Below are positions 9,870 to 19,898 of a stretch of 50,813 nt of DNA, piece after piece (position 1 is the stretch's first letter; each line of letters opens with the position of its first letter). Origin of the DNA: Helcococcus kunzii ATCC 51366 (GTDB taxonomy: Bacteria; Bacillota; Clostridia; Tissierellales; Peptoniphilaceae). The position numbers and the translations under genes were made by a program. The notes beneath the pieces are model-generated. The model did not search any database and had not been told where the DNA came from. It was given only the letters and a program-made list of their open reading frames with translations. The stretch spans positions 1 to 50,813 of the forward strand of contig NZ_JH601089.1 of the NCBI RefSeq assembly GCF_000245755.1. The letters run 5' to 3'.

Positions 9870-10997
9870 CTATTCTTTTTTATTTTCTTCTTCTACTTTA
9901 ATAAATTCATAGCCGGTTATTTCTTTCAACTTATCGAATGTTAAGTACCTTAGGTTTGGAGTGGTGAAATAATACACTTCTCCATCTACTAGATAGTAGT
10001 TTGTAGGTCTTCCATTATCTGGATGTTTTGGGTTTTTGGAAAAGATTTTGTCATTAAATTTATCGTTGAATTGATATTTTTTATTGTCTTTTCCAATAAA
10101 TGAATAGGAGTTTCTGGTTCCTTCGAGGCCTTCAAATTCTGTTCTTTTTAATACTTCAAATAGTACTCTGTAATGTAGAATGTCAGGTTTTGCGGTTATT
10201 AAATCATCCCATTCATAGGTTTTGCCATTGGCTTTTACTGCAAATTTGCTATGATTTTTATCTACGTGTGTTTCATTTTTTATTAAATCTAATGGGTAGT
10301 CATCATTAGGCAATAGTAAAATTCTTGATTGAATGGCATATTGTTGAAATGCGGACTTTTCTATTTCGTTGATTTTCTTTTTTATATTGTTTTTTATGTT
10401 CATTTGATTATCAAATGTTTTTTTGGAAAATGTTCTTGATATAGGAGATGGGTTTTTCTGATCCGCACCATTATCGACGGTTTTTAAATCGAAGATGGCA
10501 TTTACATTTAGGTCCATCTTTTCCTCTTTATCAAATAGATAGAGTAGAAAATCATTTAGGCTTTGTATTTTTTCTTCAAGTGTTTTTTTATCTGTGTAAT
10601 AAAAGTCTAAGTTTATTTTACCTAGGTTGAATTTTTCTCCAAGGCGGATGTCAAAAATGTTTGCTTTATCTCCGAAGTTATTTTTGATGACTTTTAATTT
10701 TTCTCCGAGATAGTCTGTTTCATAATTTTGAATTATTCCAAACCCTGCATTTTCTCTGACAACACTATAAATGTTAAAAGTGAAGTTATTTTCTAGGTCT
10801 TTGGCTTTTATATTTGCAGCGTAATCACCAAATTTTGAAGCATCTTTGTTTTCTGATTCTTCTAATATTTCATATATTACATTAGGAAATTGTTTTTGAA
10901 AATCATTTTTTATGTCTGATATATTTTTTGTTATACCGCACGAGGTTAATAAAAGCGAAGAAAAAATAATTAATAGTATTTTTATTTTATCTTTCAT
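9870..10997 (-). CDS. Lipoprotein of unknown function in the LemA operon
   Basis: 375 residues with a lipoprotein signal: positive N-terminus, hydrophobic stretch and lipobox LTSC (Cys20). The mature protein should be anchored to the outer face of the membrane. The rest is hydrophilic, rich in Lys, Asn and Asp, and has no domain I recognise; the C-terminal part (about 245-370) has short beta-rich segments such as GKTYEWDDL and DGEVYYFTT. Its start overlaps the lemA stop by 11 bases, so the two are coupled. It is the last gene of a four-gene operon. Confidence 0.8.
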   Translation of the reverse strand: MKDKIKILLIIFSSLLLTSCGITKNISDIKNDFQKQFPNVIYEILEESENKDASKFGDYAANIKAKDLENNFTFNIYSVVRENAGFGIIQNYETDYLGEKLKVIKNNFGDKANIFDIRLGEKFNLGKINLDFYYTDKKTLEEKIQSLNDFLLYLFDKEEKMDLNVNAIFDLKTVDNGADQKNPSPISRTFSKKTFDNQMNIKNNIKKKINEIEKSAFQQYAIQSRILLLPNDDYPLDLIKNETHVDKNHSKFAVKANGKTYEWDDLITAKPDILHYRVLFEVLKRTEFEGLEGTRNSYSFIGKDNKKYQFNDKFNDKIFSKNPKHPDNGRPTNYYLVDGEVYYFTTPNLRYLTFDKLKEITGYEFIKVEEENKKE

Positions 10998-11592
10998 TTC
11001 TCATCTTATCTTGATATTTTTTGTTAATGTAGCCTTCTGATGCCATTCTAGGTCTTGAATGCGCTCTTTCGTCCGCTTCAAACATTAGCATTTTTTGATG
11101 ACCTAACATTCCGGCAACAAGTGAAGTTGGGAAATTTGCAATAGCTAGATTGTAGCTTGCAACGTTATTGTTGAATACCCTTCTTGCTGCATTGATATTT
11201 GTTTCGATTGCTGTAGTTCTTTGCGCTGTGTATAGGGCTTGTTCCATTGATTTTAATTCTGGATAATTTTCAATGTGGAACCCTCTTAAAAATGAACTAC
11301 TTTCATTGTATGCAGAAATCATTTCATTTGGAGCGCTGGAGCTTTTAGCTTGACCGACCATTGACCTTAGACGAGAAACTTCCTTAAACATTGATGATTC
11401 TTCATCTATTGCTGTTAATACTTGAGAATATAAGGATTCCATTTCATCTAATCTTTGTTGAACATAAGTGTCAATGTTTGACCATGCTCTCTCAACATTT
11501 ATTCTTTTGCTGTTTAGTGTGTTTGACATGATTATAAAAATCACGATAAGGGCAACAGCTCCAATAATTACATATTTCATTGTTTCATTCAT
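10987..11592 (-). CDS. LemA family protein
   Basis: 201 residues. A single N-terminal membrane helix (about 6-24) is followed by a long helical domain with LemA hallmarks: ERAWSNIDTYVQQRLDEM near residues 34-51 and an ENYPELKSMEQ segment in the middle. LemA proteins are membrane-tethered helical bundles of unclear role, widespread in bacteria and often next to DUF3137-like or TPM-domain proteins. The genes on both sides are 10 bases away or overlapping, supporting a functional envelope unit. Confidence 0.9.
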   Translation of the reverse strand: MNETMKYVIIGAVALIVIFIIMSNTLNSKRINVERAWSNIDTYVQQRLDEMESLYSQVLTAIDEESSMFKEVSRLRSMVGQAKSSSAPNEMISAYNESSSFLRGFHIENYPELKSMEQALYTAQRTTAIETNINAARRVFNNNVASYNLAIANFPTSLVAGMLGHQKMLMFEADERAHSRPRMASEGYINKKYQDKMRNER

Positions 11593-11602
11593 TTTGGGCC
11601 TC

Positions 11603-12148
11603 CTAGAATTTCAAGCTTCTTTGTTCTAATAGATCATCTAATGAAAGATGTAATTTATCAGCTTGTTCTTGAAGTGTTAAACTATCAAATTCTTCTACTG
11701 TCATACTCGCTTGAGCTGCTTGTTTTTTTCTAGCTTCTAATTCCCTTGCAGATCTTTCTTTTACTTCCTTAGCTGAATTGAATATATTATTATTTTGATA
11801 TTTTTTTGCATCTTCTTCAATTTTCTTTTGATATTGTTCTACAGTTAAACCATATTTTTCTGCGACTTGCTCCATTGAAAGGCCTTTTAATTCTCTTGAG
11901 CTAATTCCTAGTTCTTGAGCTTGTTTTTCGTTGGACATTTTTTGTACTTGTGCTAGGTAGTCAGCACTTGAGGAAACCGCATTAGTAACTCTGCCTAAAA
12001 CTGATGAAAATATATCTGATTTTTTTCCGCTAACTGCATCACCTACACCATTTCTTACATTTCTACCAACTTCATTCATATGTTTATTTGCTTGATCAAA
12101 AACTTCTTCTTTGATTTGATCCATTTTTCTAAGTAATTTATCGAACAT
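11603..12148 (-). CDS. Hypothetical charged helical protein in the LemA operon
   Basis: 181 residues with no signal peptide or membrane helix. The N-terminal half is amphipathic helix (FDKLLRKMDQIKEEVFDQAN). The C-terminal half has two related segments, LSMEQVAEKYGLTVEQYQKK and MTVEEFDSLTLQEQADKLHL, which look like a degenerate repeat of short helix-turn-helix-like units. I do not recognise a family. It sits 9 bases after the DUF3137-like gene and 10 before lemA, so it probably works with them. Confidence 0.7.
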   Translation of the reverse strand: MFDKLLRKMDQIKEEVFDQANKHMNEVGRNVRNGVGDAVSGKKSDIFSSVLGRVTNAVSSSADYLAQVQKMSNEKQAQELGISSRELKGLSMEQVAEKYGLTVEQYQKKIEEDAKKYQNNNIFNSAKEVKERSARELEARKKQAAQASMTVEEFDSLTLQEQADKLHLSLDDLLEQRSLKF

Positions 12149-12157
12149 GCTTCCCTC

Positions 12158-13306
12158 CTAATATTTGCCTTTATATAATTCTTGCATTTCATCGATATCT
12201 AAATTGTTATATTCTTCAATAACATAATCTAAAGTTCTTCTTGATTCTTCTAATTTTTTGTTATCTACTTGAGAATGATCCATGAAGAAATAATATGTCA
12301 TAGCTTCCATTATTTTATTTAAATAAATTTTATATAAATATGGAATGGCAAATCGTGGTGATGATTTTCCTTCTTTTAGCTCTGCTTTCGGATTTGTCCC
12401 CCAAATAGAGTTATAAAATCTGTCATTTAATTTTCCGTACTGAGCACTATTATATTTAGCTGCTCTCTTAGGTTGAAATATAAAGAAATATCCATCTTGA
12501 ATGGTTAAGTGTAGTTCCCCATATTTTACAACTAACGCTTTAAGCACTGATTCAAAATATGGTGTAATAATCTTTGTCCACAGGAATTTTTCATCCTCAT
12601 TTGTATTGATTAAGTCTTTCAGTCCACCAACACTTACTTCATACCAATCAGCCAATTCTGTATCAGTTAGTGATAAATTTCTTTTGTCGTTAAAACTTAC
12701 GCCTAAAGATTCTAGTAAATCAAATTTATCAGTTTCGAAATAGAAGAATGCTTGATTATTTTTAACTAATGAATTATTTGGCAGAACATATAAATTACCT
12801 TGTTCATAGGTTGTTTTATCAATTTCTTTTTCTTTACCGTCTTCAACTTTTTTAAATGTTCTTGTAATTCTAATTTTTAAAGATTGACCAAATTTTCCTA
12901 AATCCTCAGTTTTTTCTTTCCATATACCTATTAAATTTGGTAAACCTCTTACAAATCCCACAGGAATATAGTCAACATCACATCTTTGATTTAAGTAGTC
13001 ATTACCAAATATGAATCTGTTCAGTCCATCATTAAAAAGTCTTTGAGCTTCATATATAACGTGATCTTCTTTAGATAGAACATATAAAAAGTAAATCCCT
13101 GGTATAATAAAAACTAAACCTAAAAATGTTTTAAATACTATCCAAACTAAAATAGCAGCAATAACTCCACCCAGCAAAGATAAATAAGCCCTATTCTTAA
13201 ACGGCTTAACTTGCTCAATTGCAGCCCTTAGATTAGAAAGTAATTCGCTTCCCTTTTCAGAATCTAAAAATAATAGATAGTCTGAAGGTGTGTTTCCTCT
13301 TTCCAT
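12158..13306 (-). CDS. Membrane protein, possibly DUF3137-like, first gene of the LemA operon
   Basis: 382 residues. Two adjacent membrane helices (about 43-58 and 62-80) follow a short N-terminal cytoplasmic part; the remainder is a large soluble domain with VDYIPVGFVRG and WYEVSVGGLKDL segments. Length, topology and LemA linkage resemble DUF3137 proteins, but this rests on recollection of the family pattern. It is the promoter-proximal gene, ATG preceded by AAGGAGAAA. Its function is unknown; a role in envelope homeostasis is inference from LemA. Confidence 0.65.
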   Translation of the reverse strand: MERGNTPSDYLLFLDSEKGSELLSNLRAAIEQVKPFKNRAYLSLLGGVIAAILVWIVFKTFLGLVFIIPGIYFLYVLSKEDHVIYEAQRLFNDGLNRFIFGNDYLNQRCDVDYIPVGFVRGLPNLIGIWKEKTEDLGKFGQSLKIRITRTFKKVEDGKEKEIDKTTYEQGNLYVLPNNSLVKNNQAFFYFETDKFDLLESLGVSFNDKRNLSLTDTELADWYEVSVGGLKDLINTNEDEKFLWTKIITPYFESVLKALVVKYGELHLTIQDGYFFIFQPKRAAKYNSAQYGKLNDRFYNSIWGTNPKAELKEGKSSPRFAIPYLYKIYLNKIMEAMTYYFFMDHSQVDNKKLEESRRTLDYVIEEYNNLDIDEMQELYKGKY

Positions 13307-13631
13307 GTTTTCTCCTTATTTTGCATAATGCTATTTTATTATATTTATACAAGAATATTATATCTTTTTATAAATATTTTGACAAGAAAACCTATTTTAT
13401 ATTTAGTTGTTACTTTACATATATTTTACTATATTATAAGCGATAATTAGCTATTTACAGGCGTTGTGTAAAATCTGTTTATACATATTAATAAAAACTT
13501 TACACAGTTTTTACATAATTTTTACATAGATTTTTCATAATTTATGAAATATGTTACATATAATAAATTTTCATCACATTTTCTATAGATAAAACTAAAC
13601 TTTTTTGCCACAGTGGTACATTCACACAAAA
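13307..13631. other. AT-rich intergenic region upstream of the LemA operon
   Basis: No reading frame of note. It contains several close TTTTTACATA/TTTACACA-like words (about 13490-13530) that could be promoter or regulator sites, but I cannot assign them. It presumably holds the promoter of the leftward LemA operon. Confidence 0.4.
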
Positions 13632-13667
13632 AAATATCCTCCAGAGATTTAACCCCAACAGATATTT
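13632..13667 (-). terminator. Possible terminator after the mgtA-like pseudogene
   Basis: On the minus strand AAATATC pairs with GATATTT around a 22-nt loop, followed by a T-run. It lies just beyond the ancestral stop of the P-ATPase at 13673. The large loop makes it uncertain. Confidence 0.4.
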
Positions 13668-13672
13668 GTAAA

Positions 13673-16012
13673 TTATAAAATCTCGTCATGTGTTTTTAGA
13701 TAAGATCTTTTCACATATGAAATTAATACTAAATATCATAGGATTATTATAATCAGTATGCCGAAATAAAGTAGTGGAAGAGGCTCAAATTCAAATATTC
13801 TTCCTATACTTGTATCCGGAATCAATAGCACGAAAAATATTCCTAATAAGTTCAAAGTAAGTAGTTCCTTTGAAGGCCAGCTTTCTTTGAATGGAACTTT
13901 TGATGTCCTTAACATATGAATTACCAATGTTTGTGACAACATGGATTCAATAAACCATCCTGTATGGAATGCTGCAATATACAGCTCTTGCATTGCTGGA
14001 TCTGTCAAATTATGAAATAATACACCATTTGTTAGCATCGGACAAATTATGAAATATAGAGCTAAATATGTCACTATATCAAAAATCGAGCTTATCGGTC
14101 CAAATTTCATCATAAAGCCTGGAATTGTTTCCGATTCCCATCTTCTTGGCTCTTTTATAAAACTTTCGTCAACATTATCCCATGGGAATGAAATACAAGA
14201 TATATCATAAATCATATTTAACATCAGTAAATGCATAGGATGTATCGGTAGGAATGGTAAAAATATTGTTTTTCCTAACAACTTCTTCTAGCTCTTTATC
14301 ACTTAATCCTTCTATGTCCTCGCCGGTAAATATTTTATCACTTTTAATATTTAGGCTCTTACACATATTTTCAGTAACTTCTTTATTGTCACCCGTTAAT
14401 ACTTTAACCTCTACACCATGATCCATCAATGATTCAATCGCTTTAGCAGAGGATTGTTTTGGTGGATCTAAAAATGCCAAAAATCCGATTAAAGTCATAT
14501 CACTCTCTTCTTTTACTTCAAATTCAGTAATATTTTCAGTAAATTTCTTCCTAGCAACCGCAATAACTCGCATACCTTGTGAGTTCAAATCTTTAACTTG
14601 TTGATATACTTTATATAATAATTCTTCATCAAATTCTAAGACTTCGTTATTTATTTCAACGTCTTTACATATCGAAATAACTTCTTCCACTGCCCCCTTA
14701 GTAATTATTACAATTTGATCACTTTTACCTTTTACAACCACACTCATTCTTCTACGGTTAAAATCAAAAGGTATTTCGTCAATCTTTTCATATTTTGTAA
14801 TGGCTTGTTCTAAGTTAGGGTCAACATTTTGCAATTCCATAGTTTTATTGATAATTTCTTTATCCATCAAATTTTTCAGACCTGTTTGATAGTAACTATT
14901 CAAAAAACCATATCTAAGACCCTTGTATTATCTTCGCCATTGATATCCAAATGATATTGCAATACAATTTTATCTTCTGTTAATGTACCTGTCTTATCTG
15001 TACATAACACATTCATCGCACCTAAACTTTGAATGGAATTCAAATTTTTAATAATAACTTTTTTCTTCGCCATTTCCATAGAAACGACAGATAAACAGGA
15101 AGTTATAATCATTGGAAGCATTTCTGGAGTCAATCCTACCGCTATAGAAATAGCAAATATCAACGAATCGAACCAATGTCCTTTAGTAAATCCAGTAATC
15201 ACAAATACTATAGGAACCATAATTAACATAAATCTTATCAATATCATTGACACAGAATTTATACCTGTTTCAAAACTTGTATTTTCCTTTTCTGTATTTA
15301 ATGAATTCGCAATTGATCCGAAAATGGTATCCATTCCTGTGGCAACTACAATCGCAACGGCAGTCCCACTTATAATATTTGTCCCCATAAACGCTAAATT
15401 AGTTAAATCTAATGGAGCATTGCTCTCTACCGTATTATCCTTAAACTTTTCAACTGTCATTGATTCACCAGTTAATGCAGACTGGGAAACAAACAAGTCT
15501 TTTGACTCCAATATCCTCAAATCAGCAGGAATCATATCACCAGCTGAAAGCAAAACAATATCTCCAACCACAATTTCATCTATTGGTATTTCAGTCACTT
15601 GTCCATTATCTTTTCTAATAGTACAAGTGGTCTCAATCATTTCCAATAACTTTTCAGAAACTTGTCCAGATTTGGTCTCTTGAATCAACCTCAATCCTCC
15701 AGACATCAAAACCATAATTATAATAATAATTGAAGTGATAGGATTTTTATCACCTTCCTCTGCAAAAATCACTCCTGTAAATAAAGAAATAATTGATAAA
15801 CTTATCAAAATTAAAGTAAAAGGATCTCCAAAAGCACTAGCAATACGTTCAAATATAGACTTTCGCTTATTTGTCTGTATCTTATTTTCTCCAAAGTTTT
15901 CCCTGGATTCTTCTCTATATTCTTCTGTTATGCCCGAAATACTTGAATTATACTTTTCAAATAATTCTTGTGGGGAAAGTGAAATTTTGAATTTTGGTAA
16001 TGAGAACAGCAC
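13673..16012 (-). pseudogene. mgtA: Mg2+-importing P-type ATPase (MgtA type), broken by three lesions
   Basis: A P3B ATPase read in pieces. 16012-14900 holds the TGES-containing actuator and DKTGT with the phosphorylated Asp339. It then shifts frame at a T6 run (14902-14907), where one more T would give LDMVFLNSYYQTGLKN. The next piece (to 14205) has KGA and the nucleotide domain up to VVRKNNIF. About 105 residues are then missing, including GDGINDAP, and the sequence rejoins in a new frame at FLPFLPIHP near 14255-14270. Finally TGA at 13736-13738 replaces an expected Gly; after it 20 further codons (YLVLISYVKRSY and on) reach TAA 13673. The start is an uncertain GTG. The gene cannot make a working pump. 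Confidence 0.9.
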
Positions 16013-16264
16013 ATCTTGAAGATATTGGTAAAATGTGTTGAATGTGGGTTAGACGAGACAACACATTTAACTTTTATTATTTATATATTAAATTAAAACC
16101 GTAATAAACAGCATAAATAATAGATTCCATAAAATTTACTGAATGTAAACTTTTACCCTCAGCCTATTTTGCGAGTTTCCTATTTTACACTGAAGGTTTT
16201 TCACTAAAAAACAGCATAGATTATAAATTTTTCGAATCACACTGAATTTAAATTTTATTTTTCA

Positions 16265-16531
16265 GAATATTTCAGTACATATTATAGCTTCTTGGTTTTA
16301 TACTGAGGTTTTTCCTAAAATGTTCAGTATAATTTTGATTTTTCAAATTTTTACTGAGGAATTTTTTTCAGACTCAGTATAATTTCATAAACTTGATTTT
16401 TATACTGAGGATTTAGCCGTCAACTTTCAAATCAATCAGTATAAATTCATAAATTTAACTTTTATACTGAAGATTTAATCACCAACTTTTATTTCAATCA
16501 GTATAAATTAATAAATTCTAAGTTTATACTG
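16265..16531. repeat. Array of inverted repeats TATACTGA / TCAGTATA
   Basis: The 530-base gap between the mgtA-like pseudogene and the GNAT gene has no coding frame but holds about five copies of TATACTGA (16299, 16350, 16401, 16463, 16524) alternating with TCAGTATA (16272, 16324, 16374, 16436, 16498). Copies repeat at 51-52 and then exactly 62 bases. Each pair can form an 8-bp stem. The last two 62-bp units are the most alike. Weaker ACTGA words extend left to about 16190. Confidence 0.8.
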
Positions 16532-16544
16532 CCTATACCAATTT

Positions 16545-16997
16545 TTATATCAAACTCTTTACATAGAAGTAGTCTTTATCATGTTTTATACCTCGTAACT
16601 CTTCTTGAAGTCTATATCCATATTTCTCATAAAGCCCTTTGTGTCGGCTAACTAAGTAGACCTGATTATATCCTTGATCCTTTGCTTGTTTTTCTAAATA
16701 TGTGACCATTTTCTCTGATAGTCTTTGCCCTCTGGATTTTGGATCCTCATATATGAAAGCAATCCATGGCTTTAGCTCTGGTTTAGGTAAATAGTCTTGT
16801 TCTACTAATGCACCAAAAGCTAGTGGTTCATCTTTTTCTATATAAAAGAAGAGCTGCGCTTGGTCTCCATATTTTTCATAAAAGTCATTTTCTTTTATTA
16901 ACTTTGCTAAATAGGGACCAGCAGGCCATTTTGCCTCTTCTAAGAAATTTAATAACTTTTGTTTGTTTTTACTATTTTTAAAGGATATAAACGTCAT
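16545..16997 (-). CDS. GNAT family N-acetyltransferase
   Basis: 150 residues with the acetyl-CoA-binding motif A in the form DPKSRGQRLSEKMV (about 101-114) after a beta strand, then a YLVSRHKGLYEKYGYR segment typical of the GNAT C-terminus. It would transfer an acetyl group to an unknown amine. The stop lies 14 bases from the inverted-repeat array. The start is 23 bases after the upstream helical-repeat gene, so it may be the last gene of a run that begins near 21.7 kb. Confidence 0.85.
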   Translation of the reverse strand: MTFISFKNSKNKQKLLNFLEEAKWPAGPYLAKLIKENDFYEKYGDQAQLFFYIEKDEPLAFGALVEQDYLPKPELKPWIAFIYEDPKSRGQRLSEKMVTYLEKQAKDQGYNQVYLVSRHKGLYEKYGYRLQEELRGIKHDKDYFYVKSLI

Positions 16998-17020
16998 AAT
17001 TCCTCTTTCATAAACTTAAA

Positions 17021-18412
17021 TTATTTGAAATATCTTTTTAATGCTTTATTTAACTCTTCAGCCATGGCAGTTTTTCTTGGATACTTTTCAATTAATTTAT
17101 TTACTATTTCTCTAGCTCTAATTTCCCCACCTGAAATTTCAGCTAAATTTCCCAATTCTCTAGCGTTATCATTATACATACGTCTAGTATTCGCTCTTTC
17201 CATATATTGGAGAATTGATTCCTCATATCTTTCAAGATATAAATCGGGATATTTTTCTTTTAAGAAATTCCAAACATAATTAACATTTTTTACAAGATAA
17301 GTTGGTTGTTCTAATAAATCTTCAATTCTGTTTTCTTCATATAATATTTTTATATATTTTTCATCTTTAGGTAAACTTTCAATAAAACGATTCTTTAGAG
17401 TATCCCATTTTTCTGATTTGTGGTCTTTTACAAAAATATAATCTTCATACACGACTATATTAGTCTTCTCTTGTTCTTCTATAATTTTATTATATAAGGC
17501 TTCATCATTACCTGTTTTCTTATAAATTTCTTTTATCTCTTTAGTTATCTTCCTTCTTTTGAAAGTATCTTCAATTAAATTTTCACCTTCATATAGAAGT
17601 TCTAAAGCAGCATCTACTTCATCTTTTTCATATAAATATCGTGCGTAAATGATTCTTATTTCTTCGAATTTTTTCCATTTATCTAATAAATCAATCAACT
17701 CTTTTTCTAAATTATTTTCTTTATAGATTATATATAATTCTTTAATTGCAATTTTTAAACTATATTCAAACCCATTTTTAGCTTCTTCATCAATACGTTT
17801 TTTAAAGAACTCAATTTTTTTAGGAACAAATTTATCCTCATTAAAATATCTTAAAACATCAATAAAAAAATCTTCTGTCATTCCTACATTTTGTTCTATT
17901 TTAGAGAGCTTTTCTAGTCTATTAAAATATTTAGACTTTTCTTCTAATGTAGAATTATCTAAAATATCTTTTAATGTTTCTTCACATAAGGAACTAATCA
18001 TTGAATGTTCCCCATTAGAACCGTCCATTTCAACCTTTTCGAGCATATACATTGTTTGATAAACCATTTCAAATGCCAAATCATTTTTATTATGTTTTAA
18101 CAAATCTTCTATTTCTGAATCAAAATAATCATTAAGTTCATCTACAAGATCACCACCCGCATACCAATCTATAAATCCTTTGCGCATATTTCCATAATAT
18201 ATATCTTTTACGGTTTCTTTATAAGTTTTAGCATCACCATAATCGTAGTCATCACTAATATATCTATCAAGCTTATCCCTAAAATTCCCATTATCTATTT
18301 CTTTCATTAAAAAATCGATAATCTTTTCCTTTGGAGCTTGCTCAAGATTGTGCTTTATCCTTAATTTCGACTTTTCTATTTCATCTTGTATTTTTTCATA
18401 CTCTCTTCTCAC
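17021..18412 (-). CDS. Helical-repeat protein of unknown function
   Basis: 463 residues, almost entirely helical and highly charged, with TPR-like periodicity (for example RIIYARYLYEKDEVDAALEL). No signal peptide or membrane helix. The C-terminal part resembles the helical region after the zinc finger in SWIM-domain proteins, but no CxC...CxH cluster is present; this likeness is weak. It could be a scaffold or adaptor. It lies 14 bases after the Asp-box gene and 24 before the GNAT gene. Confidence 0.6.
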   Translation of the reverse strand: MRREYEKIQDEIEKSKLRIKHNLEQAPKEKIIDFLMKEIDNGNFRDKLDRYISDDYDYGDAKTYKETVKDIYYGNMRKGFIDWYAGGDLVDELNDYFDSEIEDLLKHNKNDLAFEMVYQTMYMLEKVEMDGSNGEHSMISSLCEETLKDILDNSTLEEKSKYFNRLEKLSKIEQNVGMTEDFFIDVLRYFNEDKFVPKKIEFFKKRIDEEAKNGFEYSLKIAIKELYIIYKENNLEKELIDLLDKWKKFEEIRIIYARYLYEKDEVDAALELLYEGENLIEDTFKRRKITKEIKEIYKKTGNDEALYNKIIEEQEKTNIVVYEDYIFVKDHKSEKWDTLKNRFIESLPKDEKYIKILYEENRIEDLLEQPTYLVKNVNYVWNFLKEKYPDLYLERYEESILQYMERANTRRMYNDNARELGNLAEISGGEIRAREIVNKLIEKYPRKTAMAEELNKALKRYFK

Positions 18413-18425
18413 ACCACACCTCGCA

Positions 18426-19883
18426 TTATTTCTTCATTTCCCAAGATTTACCCATATCTTTTGATTCAAAATAAATACCTTTTTCTACATCCCTATTTTC
18501 TTTTACCAAAATTTTTAATGTATCGTTTTTATATACCGGCATTGATAGATATGTGTACTTTTCAGCAGGAATGTCTAGATTTGGTATTTCCGCAATTTTT
18601 TCTAAAGGTAAAACGATTTCTTCAAATTTTTTTCCACCGTCTTTTGTAATATATATTTTGGAAACATCTCCGCTCGCACCGCCCATGCCGATAAATCCAA
18701 TTTTATCGTTTATAAATTCAATACCTTCAGCTACTCCCGATTTGTCATTAAATGGATTATCATTTAACTCTTCCCAATTTTTCCCTTCATCGTCGGAATG
18801 GTAAAGCTTATAGAAATATGAGCCTAATGCTGCATCAGATATCTCTAATTTATACCATTTATTTGAGTCTTTGTTGAAATGGTAAACGGAGCCATTATTG
18901 TTGTCTGTATACCATATTTCTTTATTTTCTTTTATATATTCCAGCACTTCATCAGTACGATTTTGTTTAACTTCTTCCGCTTCAATATATTCAGGATTTG
19001 TTATGTAATAATCCTCACTATTTACCAAAACAGAATAAGCCTTTATTAGACCACCATTTGAAAGTTTCTCAAGCACCTGTTCATCAGATTTTTTTTCATC
19101 AGCATTATTTGATATTAAAGTCAAATCATATGCAGAACTAAACTCTTTTTTACCCATATAAGTTAATGTGATACTTTCTTGATTTGCTTTAATTTTCAAA
19201 TCATTTTGAAAATTTTTATCATTTATGATTTCATAAAGTGGAGAAATAAGCTTATCAGAATCATATGTTGAATTGGTTTCGCCATTTATATTTACAATTA
19301 TTTTCTTGTCATTTTTATTAGCATTATAACTTACTAAATAAGATTGAACTTTATCATTTTTATCTCTTCCATATATCAATGCGTAAATTTGTGTTATTTC
19401 ACCATCTGACTTAAACTCTAATTCAAGTTTATCCGACATATACAATTCTTCTGGTAAATTAAGTTTCTTTGAAATGTCGTAAAACGTGCCTTTTATCCCA
19501 TATTTGTAAATATTATTATGCACATATGAAATACTTTTAGTATTTAACCAACTATCTATTCTCCATGATAAAACACCATTATATGGAATGGCGGAATGGA
19601 TAATACTTGTTGAATAAACCAATGTAATAGATAAGAATAGTATTGTTTTAATAATTTTTAATATTTTAGGCTCTTTTTGAAAATCCTTAGCTTTCATTTT
19701 TCTTTTTACAATAATTAATATTACCAAAACTATGACTAAGAAAATTAACAAAACTCCCAATTTTATCTTATTTGATGCAAACCCACCAATTCTTGAAATC
19801 TTAGCTAGTAAATAAAAGATATAGCCATAAAGCCCAAAAAATACAAATTCAATTATTAGTTTCAATATTAATAATGCATTCAT
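18426..19883 (-). CDS. Membrane-anchored protein with C-terminal Asp-box (BNR-like) repeats
   Basis: 485 residues. Three hydrophobic segments at about 5-26, 40-60 and 75-95 place the rest outside the cell. The last ~110 residues hold three Asp-box motifs (SDDEGKNWEE, TKDGGKKFEE, SKDMGKSWEM), the turns found in sialidase and YCF48-like beta-propellers. There are too few repeats here for a full propeller unless degenerate blades fill in. The middle section is Asn/Lys-rich and unassigned. No sialidase arginine triad or FRIP motif is evident, so enzymatic activity is not supported. Confidence 0.6.
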   Translation of the reverse strand: MNALLILKLIIEFVFFGLYGYIFYLLAKISRIGGFASNKIKLGVLLIFLVIVLVILIIVKRKMKAKDFQKEPKILKIIKTILFLSITLVYSTSIIHSAIPYNGVLSWRIDSWLNTKSISYVHNNIYKYGIKGTFYDISKKLNLPEELYMSDKLELEFKSDGEITQIYALIYGRDKNDKVQSYLVSYNANKNDKKIIVNINGETNSTYDSDKLISPLYEIINDKNFQNDLKIKANQESITLTYMGKKEFSSAYDLTLISNNADEKKSDEQVLEKLSNGGLIKAYSVLVNSEDYYITNPEYIEAEEVKQNRTDEVLEYIKENKEIWYTDNNNGSVYHFNKDSNKWYKLEISDAALGSYFYKLYHSDDEGKNWEELNDNPFNDKSGVAEGIEFINDKIGFIGMGGASGDVSKIYITKDGGKKFEEIVLPLEKIAEIPNLDIPAEKYTYLSMPVYKNDTLKILVKENRDVEKGIYFESKDMGKSWEMKK

Positions 19884-19898
19884 TTCCCACCTACTTTT

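Noticed and set aside
16265-16531. CRISPR-like array
   Set aside because: The repeated words are short and alternate in orientation, the intervals are themselves similar, and no cas gene is nearby. The same holds for 35875-36134.
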